A DNA stretch of 64,000 nt from Galdieria sulphuraria. Its lineage: Eukaryota > Rhodophyta > Bangiophyceae > Galdieriales > Galdieriaceae. A model generated the notes under the pieces. The model made no database searches. It was not told the origin of the DNA and saw only the letters and a program-made list of their open reading frames with translations. The stretch's first letter is position 1; each line of letters starts with the position of its first letter. Positions 56,619 through 64,000 of the stretch are shown here, piece by piece. The translations under genes were made by a program, and so were the position numbers. The stretch covers positions 62,001 to 126,000 of the forward strand of contig NW_005178464.1 of NCBI RefSeq assembly GCF_000341285.1. The letters are read 5' to 3'.

Positions 56619-56943
56619 TTATATTTTTCTAATCAGGCTGTTACTGTTTTTTGGTCAACTAGTTACCAAGAAGCAACTCAATCCTATTCCTTGTTGAACG
56701 TAAAACGTATATCGATGGGGGAGGCGCTGAAGCAACCAATTCCTTGGAATGGACACGTAGTATGGCAATGGAATCTTTTGTCCATAGAACGTCCCTGTGC
56801 CACGTGTCTATAAATGGAGGCATGGAAGATAGAATACTCATAGAGATGCTTTCTTCATCCACATTTTGTAACCAGAGTCACTAATAGAACTCTAATTATG
56901 TCATGATGAATTATTGTGGATTATTCTTCTACTATTGCTCGCA
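56619..56943. promoter_or_regulatory. shared divergent 5' region, GCK-III kinase / DDX1
   Basis: 325 bp between opposing start codons; no coding signal or recognised motif. Confidence 0.35.
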
Positions 56944-59133
56944 ATGAGTGCCTTCGAGGAACTCGGTGTACTTCCAGAAATCATAAAGGCGGTAGAAGAC
57001 TTGGACTGGTCACTACCTACTCCTGTACAAGCTGAAACCATTCCTTTGGTGTTGGGTGGTGGAGACGCAATGGTTTCAGCAGAGACGGGAAGTGGAAAGA
57101 CGGGTGCTTTCTGTTTACCTTTAGTACAAGTTTGCTATGAGACCTTGCAAGGAAAATTCTTGCAAATCACGAAGCAACCTAATCATAACGATAAATCAAC
57201 AAGTTTGTGGTTCAAAAGTGACTATAATCTCATCATTGACAGAGAACAGACGGAACTAGAAAATAAATTACCCAATAGATGGCAAGGTGCCAGAGCTAGT
57301 CTTGGAGCAAATAATGGACGGTGGTATTTTGAAGTAAAAGTTTTGTCGGACGGACTTTGTAGAGTAGGTTGGGCAACAGAGGAATGTTCTTTGGATTTAG
57401 GAACAGATAGTGAAGGTCTTGGTTATGGTGGCACTGGGAAGAAATCTCATAATAGAGAGTTTGCAAACTATGGCGAACCTTATGGGGAGGGTGACATTAT
57501 AGGTTGTTTTATTGATTTTGAAGAATCTAGGTTATTCTTTTCAAAGAACGGAACAATTTTACAAACTGCGTTCGAAATTCCTGCAGCGCTTAAGAATTGT
57601 ACTTTTTATCCTTCGGTCTGTCTAAAGAAATGTCGAGTCCAAGTTAACTTTGGTCCAGTTTCTAGCAAGAACTTCATGGATTCTTTTAGGATGATTTCAG
57701 AGTCTCCATTATGTATTGAGAAAACTTATTCTACCGGAGATTCGTCAAAGAGAAAGAAAAATCGTCGTGGTCCTTTGGCTCTCATTTTAGAGCCTTCTAG
57801 GGAGCTTGCTTTGCAAGTAAAGGAGGAGATTGGAAAATTTTCAAAATATTTGAGTCCCACGATACGCTGTGCCTGTTTAGTGGGAGGAGAGAAGATTTCG
57901 CAGAATATTCATGCATTAGATAACGGTGTAGAAGTGGTTTGTGGAACATTGGGTCGTATTCAAGAGTGTATAGAAGGAGGACATTTGGTTTTAAGTAGTC
58001 TCCGCTTTCTTGTGCTCGACGAAGCTGATGCATTTCTTCATCAAAACCAGATGGAGTCTATTATAGGAATCTACAGCCGTGTTGAAGAGCAAAATCTTGT
58101 TGGAGGTGTTCAAGTACTGTTCTTCTCTGCCACATTACACTCTCCTGAAGTTCATGAACTTTCCGAAAAGATTCAACAGTCACCCATGGTGGTGGATATG
58201 AAAGGAAGAGACTATGTACCTGAAGAGGTTGAACACAGCGTCTTCTTTGTTGATCCTAGTCAAAACACGACTGACTCAAAAGACTTTTCAGTGCACACAG
58301 ATGGAGTGCATGAGCCAGAAGGCCAGAGTACTTTGGAAGAATGGAGCTCTCAAAGGATCAAACAAATGAAAACGGTATTAGTACGGAAGTTGATTGAATC
58401 TTTCTCGATGGAGCAAGCTTTGATATTTGTCCGAACTCAGTTAGATGCCGATAATTTACATCACTATTTAAAGAATATTTCTTTGAGAAACAAGAGTGGA
58501 TATGGTAAAGATGAACGTTATTCAAGCGTGGTGCTTCACGGAGGCATCAGTGCAAGAGAACGCAAGGCCAATTTACAGAACTTTAAATCAGGTGAAGCCC
58601 GATTTCTTATTTGTACAGATGTAGCAGCGCGAGGCATTGATGTCGAGGGAGTTCCGTATCTTATCAATGTGACGTTACCCGATAATGTAGAAACTTATGT
58701 TCATCGTGTTGGCCGTGTTGGTCGCTCTGAAAGATTAGGTTTGGCTATTTCACTGGTTGGAACGAAGCCAGAAAAAGTTTGGTTCCACCGTTGTCCAAGT
58801 CGAGGTCGCAACAATCAATGTAAGAACAGAAGGCTGTTGTCTGAAGGAGGCTGTACTATTTGGTACGATGAAATGGAAATATTCAAGCAAATCCAAAAAC
58901 ATTTATCCCTTCAAGTAATTACTTTAGATTCAAGTTTTCAACTGCCTGTGGACAACAGAAAACATTTTGGATATCAAAGTAAGGAGATGGAAGCCATTGC
59001 TGCCATTCAGAAAAAGGTAGACTGTCTTAAACCAATTACTACGGCTGTCATAGAGTTGGAAGATCAAGTACAAAAGAATTTTTTGGCATTATCTCATCGT
59101 TTTTCTTTGAATCATTTTAACTTTTGTAGTTAA
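56944..59133 (+). CDS. DDX1: DEAD-box RNA helicase DDX1
   Basis: 729 residues, one exon, start at ATG 56944. The feature unique to DDX1 is a SPRY domain inserted between motif I and motif Ia: AETGSGKTGAF at about 48-58, then the SPRY at about 100-240 (GRWYFEVKVLSDGLCRVGW, EFANYGEPYGEGD). Then EPSRELALQV (Ia), VLDEADAFL (II), FFSATL (III), CTDVAARGIDV (V) and HRVGRVGR (VI). DDX1 acts in RNA repair and the tRNA ligase complex and in RNA:DNA hybrid handling. All catalytic motifs are intact. Confidence 0.96.
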   Translation: MSAFEELGVLPEIIKAVEDLDWSLPTPVQAETIPLVLGGGDAMVSAETGSGKTGAFCLPLVQVCYETLQGKFLQITKQPNHNDKSTSLWFKSDYNLIIDREQTELENKLPNRWQGARASLGANNGRWYFEVKVLSDGLCRVGWATEECSLDLGTDSEGLGYGGTGKKSHNREFANYGEPYGEGDIIGCFIDFEESRLFFSKNGTILQTAFEIPAALKNCTFYPSVCLKKCRVQVNFGPVSSKNFMDSFRMISESPLCIEKTYSTGDSSKRKKNRRGPLALILEPSRELALQVKEEIGKFSKYLSPTIRCACLVGGEKISQNIHALDNGVEVVCGTLGRIQECIEGGHLVLSSLRFLVLDEADAFLHQNQMESIIGIYSRVEEQNLVGGVQVLFFSATLHSPEVHELSEKIQQSPMVVDMKGRDYVPEEVEHSVFFVDPSQNTTDSKDFSVHTDGVHEPEGQSTLEEWSSQRIKQMKTVLVRKLIESFSMEQALIFVRTQLDADNLHHYLKNISLRNKSGYGKDERYSSVVLHGGISARERKANLQNFKSGEARFLICTDVAARGIDVEGVPYLINVTLPDNVETYVHRVGRVGRSERLGLAISLVGTKPEKVWFHRCPSRGRNNQCKNRRLLSEGGCTIWYDEMEIFKQIQKHLSLQVITLDSSFQLPVDNRKHFGYQSKEMEAIAAIQKKVDCLKPITTAVIELEDQVQKNFLALSHRFSLNHFNFCS

Positions 59134-59305
59134 TTTCATTTCATTCCGAGAGAAGGCCATTCAATAAAAAAATTTTTAGGAATTGAGAGTGTTGGAAAAT
59201 TGCTTTATCCCAAAGGGCGCCCTGTGCTATTGAGGTTGATATATAAGGAAAGCTATGTTTTATTTCAAGGAGACTGGATTGGTCAAAATTAGATAAGTGT
59301 GAGAT

Positions 59306-62300
59306 ATGGCAACAGCGGAGGCGCAGCCTGTTGACGTTAACCGAACCAGTGAGAACTTGTACAACTCGAGCGATGAAGAACAAGCAGAACAAGGTCAAAC
59401 GTTGTTAGCATGTCTCATTTGTGGCTGTACTAATGGCTCGGGGCAAACAAATGGCAGAAGTGGCGGAATAAGAAGGAGAAGAGAAGCTTCAGCTGTTGAC
59501 TTGAGTTCTTGGGCCGAACCGCGCAGCTCCAGAGGCGTATTTTCCTTGGAAGACGCTCTAGCTCCAGTTGTTAAAGCATACAAGAATTTTATTGAAAAAG
59601 TAGGGGGTGATGTTACACTTGTGGCATCAAGTTTCGACTCTGAAAGTGAGGATTCGGACACCGAACATCGCTCGAGAGGTCAAGACAGTGGAGATATTCA
59701 AGCAGTTACTCGCGAAGAGTTCCAAATGGAAACTCACAAGGAGACAACAGAGAACCAAAACATCAAAGTTTCCGATAAAACTGGTGAGGCCGTCCAGTCG
59801 TCTGCGAACGAAACTTCTGGAGCCATCGCGCTATCTCCAAGGAGAGCTGCTGCTAAGATTGAACAAGAACGACGTTCTAAAAGGTTTCAGAGACATTCAG
59901 AGGTTGAAAGGCAACTTAGCGAGACCGATCCTCAAACAGCACTAAAATACAGGCTCAAGGCACTATTTCGACGTGTTGCCCACCCAAAGGACACCTACTT
60001 AAACTCTTCCGGATCCGCTGGAGGTCAAATCGTAGATGGAGAGTTTCTTCTTTTAGCCAAAGTTTATGTTGTGCAATGTGAGGAAGAGGAACTTGACTCA
60101 TTTGCTAGGAATGATCCAGCAAGCTTAAAGCATTTGCTTCCTTTTTTGTTAAATTCACTTCTTTATGGCACATATGACATTCAACGAGAATATTTGCAGC
60201 AGCCATCAGAATTAACCCGCACTACTTCTCGATTTGGTTCTGCAGAGAAAGATTCTACTCGAAATAGCAGAAAAGAATTTGCAAGTTTGAATCACTTGCG
60301 ACATGAGATGCGGTTTTTGCAAGAAGCGAGACTCTTGAAGCTTATCTCTAACTATAATGTTACAGACTCTTATCGAGGTGCCTTTCGATTACATGGGAAA
60401 GTAAGAAGACAGCGGTTGAAGGAAGCACGCGAAAGAGCCGCAGCACGCAAAGCTCAACTAGAAGATGGTACAGGATCATTTGGATCAACTACTTTATCTG
60501 GAACAATTTTTGGAGAACGAGGATACATGGATAGTTTGGAGCCTTTCGTTCTAAAGCAGTGTATGCGCAGTGTAGAGTTTGCACTACACTGCTTTTGGTA
60601 TTTCCAGTCCTCTTTAGTAACAGGACCAGAGGAACTTTACAGCAGAACTTTGAGATTGTTACTTTCTGTAGAGGCTGCTGTCGTTCATCATCAAATTCCA
60701 TATAATATATTCTTGCAAGAATCGAATGGAGAGATTTTGGAGCCATCCATGACTCATGCTTCTGGTGTTTCTAGTCAAGAGAATAACCTTAACCATTGGA
60801 ATATGCCTCCAAGTTCATCAGGGATTAGGAATTCTTTAGACTTGCATGAGAATTCTGTACGTGAATGGTGGAATTCCAGGATGGAGAGAAGCAGCATGTT
60901 TCATGCAGAAATTGACTTTATCAAAGGATTGACAGATATTTCTGCCCAGTTGCGGAAGATTCCGAGAGAATCCAGGCAGGAGGCATTGAGAAAGGAACTA
61001 GAAAAGCTAAATGCTTTCCTTCCCAGGAATGTCGCCATTCCTACAGAGAATCGTATGCATAGAATATTACGTGTAGTACCAGAGTATTCAGTTGCCTTGT
61101 CTACCAAGGAGAGATGTCCTTTTTTACTTGTATATGAAATGGAAGATCTTAGTTCAGAAGGAGTTTCTTCACCCAGGAAGACACATCGTGAGGAGGAGTC
61201 TTCTTCACATGAGCTATGGTCTGTGGAAGAAGAGTTTGGTCGTCAAAGTGAAGGTGATGAAAGGGATAGTGATGAGATCAATTTTACGAAGAAATTTGCC
61301 ATTACAAAACGTTTGGGAAGAGAAAGTTCGCATCAAATGAGACGAACGGAAAGAGCAGCAATGAAAAAGGAGGCAGTTGCACTGGCTGCAGGAGGTGCTT
61401 TTGAGAATGAACCCAATCGTCCTGAAGAGTCTTTCAATTTTCAACCCAATGTAAATACAGATGTCGTTTTGTCTCGGGAACGCTCAGAGCTTGGAGAGGG
61501 AACGAACGATGTAACAATAGCGCAGATCACTTTCAACAATACAGAGGAACCAAATAGAACCGTACAAAACGAATCGGGTTGGACAGGTATGGTAGAGGTC
61601 GATTTACAGGATCCTACTGGACAGAACAATCAAGTCTCCAACACTCAAAGCTTTAAAAGTAATTTGACGTGTTCTCCAAGCGAAGGACAGTTGAGTGGAA
61701 GGAGAGAAGATGCACCCGATTCTAATACACACGCAGCATTTGGGGAACCTTTTGCAGAGAAGGAGAAAAGGTCAGTATAGAAAAACTATGCAATGCGAGT
61801 CTCATTTTCGAGTTAGGTTGAAGGATACTTCCCCTTTCAGTTATCTTAGAAGGTGGCGTTTGGGCTCTTGTATAGTGAAAGCTCATGACCAACTTCGACA
61901 GGAAATGTTTGCCACACGTTTGATTGCCGAGTAAGCTTCTCCATTTAGTATAATAACCATATATATATCTGTTAAATGATGTTATTGAATAGGTTTGCTC
62001 GTATTTATGCTGCTTCTGGTTTACCCTTGTGGCTTCGTCCTTATAATATAATAGCAACATCTTCAGACTCAGGAATCATTGAAACTGTTCGGGATTCAAC
62101 TTCATTAGATAGTATCAAAAGAAATACTCCGAATTTCACGACGTTGGCTGATTTCTTTCATCGGAAATTTGGAGAACGAGGATCACCTCGTCAAAAAATG
62201 GCCCTTCGGAATTTCGTAGAGTCTATGGCAGGATATTCTGTGGTTCAGTATTTATTGCAAATCAAAGATCGTCATAATGGTAATATTCTGATAGACTCAG

Positions 62301-62772
62301 AAGGTCACATCATCCATATTGACTTTGGCTTTCTTTTGAGTAACTCACCTGGGGGTAATTTTGAATTTGAAAAGTCACCGTTTAAACTATCAGCCGAACT
62401 CGTTCAAGTGATGGGCGGCGTTCATTCTGCAGCGTTTAGACAATTTCGCAAGTTATGTGTACAGGGATATGTGGAATGTTGTCATCATAGAGACAAAATT
62501 GTATTAATGGTTGATATGTTTTATTCGGGAAATGAAAACTTGCCATGTTTTACTTCTGGTCGTGATGCAGTTATCGAGAACTTGAGAAAACGTTTTATGC
62601 CTGGACACACTCGTCTTCAACGAGCACAACGGATGATGAGACTGATCGACGAAAGTATTGATAACTGGCATACAAGATGGTATAGTGTACACACAATCCT
62701 GAGTTTCTTTAAATGATATTTGTTTTTCATAGGTATGATAGATATCAAAGATTATTTACTGGAATCCATTAA
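59306..62772 (+). CDS. PI4KB: phosphatidylinositol 4-kinase, type III beta
   Basis: 1101 residues, exons 59306-61770, 61817-61930, 61993-62679, 62733-62772. The N-terminus is acidic and Ser-rich. The helical LKU-type domain is seen around KHLLPFLLNSLLYG and VEFALHCFWYFQS. The kinase domain starts with the lysine-bearing CPFLLVYEMED, has KDRHNGNILID (catalytic loop) and HIDFGFLL (DFG), and ends YDRYQRLFTGIH. The 53-nt last intron is needed to obtain that conserved ending; without splicing the protein would end SVHTILSFFK. It makes PI4P at the Golgi. Confidence 0.93.
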
Positions 62773-62845
62773 TGTATCGATATGCTGTTGAAACGATGAA
62801 TGTTATGAATCATATAAAATTTGTATGGGGATCAAAGAGCATTAT

Positions 62846-63774
62846 TCAGTTGCCTATCCAACGATTCCAGCGCTCGACTATCTGCGGTGGCAGCGGTATG
62901 AGAATACTGGTCCTCTTTTTGTATAATTGATATTCCAATAGAGAACCATATTTGCTATCCGCACTCTTTTCTAATAGTGGTATGCCACTCACTGTAATCA
63001 ACAACCAAGTAATCAACAATGGAGAGCTCAATGCGATGAAACGGTGGAAAGTTGTCAATCCATTCCAAGCCAATGAATAGATTCCATACCATACCAACAA
63101 TTCTCCAAAATAGTTGGGATCTACGATCGATGAGTACACATTTGATGAATATCTTTGACCCACTTACGTCTCGAATATCTCCATAAACCCCAGTCGCACC
63201 ATCGTTCTGGATTCCTTTGCTTAAAATATTGCTTTTGAAAATCGGCAATCGTTTCACACAAGAATCCAATCGCAAATATTGTGTACCCGCAGTAATCCAA
63301 TCTTCCCACTGGTCTTATTTGACTGTTCATATTGCACAAGACAGCAGGCAACGATACAACGAAAGCCCACAATCCCTACAAACTCCATTTTGATAACAAA
63401 TACATAAGATATGGTTTCTCTACCCACTTGTAAAGTCCAAAAGCCCATCAACTTGAATATATTATCACGGAAACTATCAAACTCAGTTAAAACGTTGGAA
63501 CGAGTCACATATATTTACATATACCTATCTAAACGTCGATCTTCGCCGAATACGAACCATATACGATATCCCAGATATAGAGCAAGTCTAGCACTCCATA
63601 AAACCAGCAAGGAAGTGATCCATTTCTGTCTAGTTGAAAAGGAAGAATATCCCATATAGGACCACAACTATACAAACACAAGATTGATGACATAGTCTTT
63701 GGTTGCAAAGAAAGCCAACGTACTGCTAGAACTGCAAAATTGGAAGCACCAGCAAAGTCTGTCAACTTGTCCAT
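62846..63774 (-). CDS. DUF1295 membrane protein (steroid 5-alpha-reductase-like)
   Basis: 240 residues from ATG 63774, exons 63774-63724, 63667-63525, 63473-63428, 63375-63168, 63120-62846 on the minus strand. Family blocks in order: DKLTDFAGASNF, SLLVLWSARLALYLGYRI then GEDRRLD, WTLQGLWAFVVSLP, KWCD-type RWCDWGLWRYSRHPNYFGE, SGIPLLE and LIPLPP. About six membrane helices. The family is related to steroid reductases and isoprenylcysteine methyltransferases; function unclear. Plant relatives begin with an extra membrane helix that here lies upstream in frame but is cut off by one TGA (see next entry). Confidence 0.85.
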
Positions 63775-63873
63775 TCAAAATACAGCAGTTGGAAGAAAGA
63801 ACATGAGTTGGTAGCCAGCAGTTAGCAGTGCTGCTTTACAAATAGGACTGGATTGTATAAACTCGAAAGCCAT
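63775..63873 (-). other. in-frame 5' segment of the DUF1295 gene ending in TGA
   Basis: ATG 63873 opens 32 codons (MAFEFIQ... LTAGYQLMFFLPTAVF) followed by TGA 63777-63775 and directly by ATG GAC AAG of the downstream frame. The encoded GYQLMFFLPTA matches the first membrane helix of plant DUF1295 proteins (GYQFIFFVITA-type) at the right distance before TDFAGxxNF. The TGA stands where those proteins have an Arg. Could be a nonsense change, a sequence error, or read-through. Confidence 0.7.
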
Positions 63874-64000
63874 GCGACTCCACCGAGGCGACTGACCGGT
63901 GTGTTTTTTCTGGTTGGTAGAAAAGTGTCCAAGACCGTGCACTATCTGGTAGTATGTTGGTCGTGTCTTGAAGCAACCTTTTTCTCGAGAAAGTCCAGTA
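63874..64000. other. window edge, non-coding 5' region
   Basis: 127 bp upstream of the DUF1295 5' segment. Nothing recognised. Confidence 0.4.

Noticed and set aside
1-64000. CRISPR arrays, operons, ribosomal RNA, virus-like elements
   Set aside because: Looked for and not seen; genes have spliceosomal introns and individual 5' regions.

Overview
The window is nuclear DNA of a unicellular eukaryote, best explained as a Galdieria-like (cyanidiophyte) red alga. Genes are packed on both strands with short gaps. Most are split by GT-AG introns of about 42-65 nt, often with a TTAAC or CTAAC box near the 3' end. The set mixes core eukaryotic genes (TAF2, RIO2, DHX35, DDX1, VPS53, PI4K beta, eIF5A) with plastid-type ones (a bacterial-type sigma-70 factor, bL17 with a leader, an ABCI-type ABC ATPase, a HisG enzyme with a leader, a FAX/TMEM14 protein). 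The genus is an inference from intron style, AT-rich composition and gene content. Every exon chain below was built by hand from splice signals, reading phase and family conservation.

Layout. 1-6.6 kb: TAF2 3' end, bL35, MPP6, acyl-CoA dehydrogenase, RIO2 kinase. 7-17.4 kb: a large FUSC-like membrane protein, ABC ATPase, a divergent DNA polymerase I, prefoldin 2, ATP phosphoribosyltransferase. 17.5-23.2 kb: DHX35, AMMECR1, a 1.1-kb non-coding stretch with a TA/GA microsatellite, a RING-H2 protein. 23.4-28.4 kb: endosulfine, Mrs2-like protein, bL17, MIF-like protein, acyl carrier protein, GST zeta. 28.9-37.5 kb: a coiled-coil protein, TMEM14/FAX, a PPR protein, a patatin, a small nucleoplasmin-like protein, an SDR. 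37.8-44.1 kb: eIF5A, carnosine N-methyltransferase, sigma factor, O-methyltransferase, an LSM-type NAA38 protein. 44.5-51.5 kb: VPS53, a two-RRM protein, an AIMP1/Arc1p-like tRNA-binding protein, LMW phosphatase, PPAN/SSF1. 51.7-63.9 kb: FAD monooxygenase, MECR-like reductase, GCK-III kinase, DDX1, PI4K beta, a DUF1295 membrane protein.

Functional threads. Ribosome and RNA biogenesis is strongly represented (RIO2, MPP6, PPAN, DDX1, DHX35, bL35, bL17, PPR and RRM proteins). Fatty-acid and lipid handling recurs (acyl carrier protein, MECR-like reductase, acyl-CoA dehydrogenase, FAX, patatin, PI4K). Several genes serve organelle gene expression and maintenance (sigma factor, PolI, bL17, bL35). 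Many neighbours are divergent pairs sharing one 5' gap, the tightest being endosulfine/Mrs2-like with 38 bp between the two ATGs.

I found no clear new multi-gene system, CRISPR array, transposon or virus-like element. The most notable single observations are an in-frame TGA directly before the ATG in the DUF1295 gene, a family-A DNA polymerase with altered O-helix and motif C residues, an Mrs2-like protein lacking the GMN motif, overlapping alternative hairpins between two convergent genes, and an RRM gene with no ATG for its presequence.
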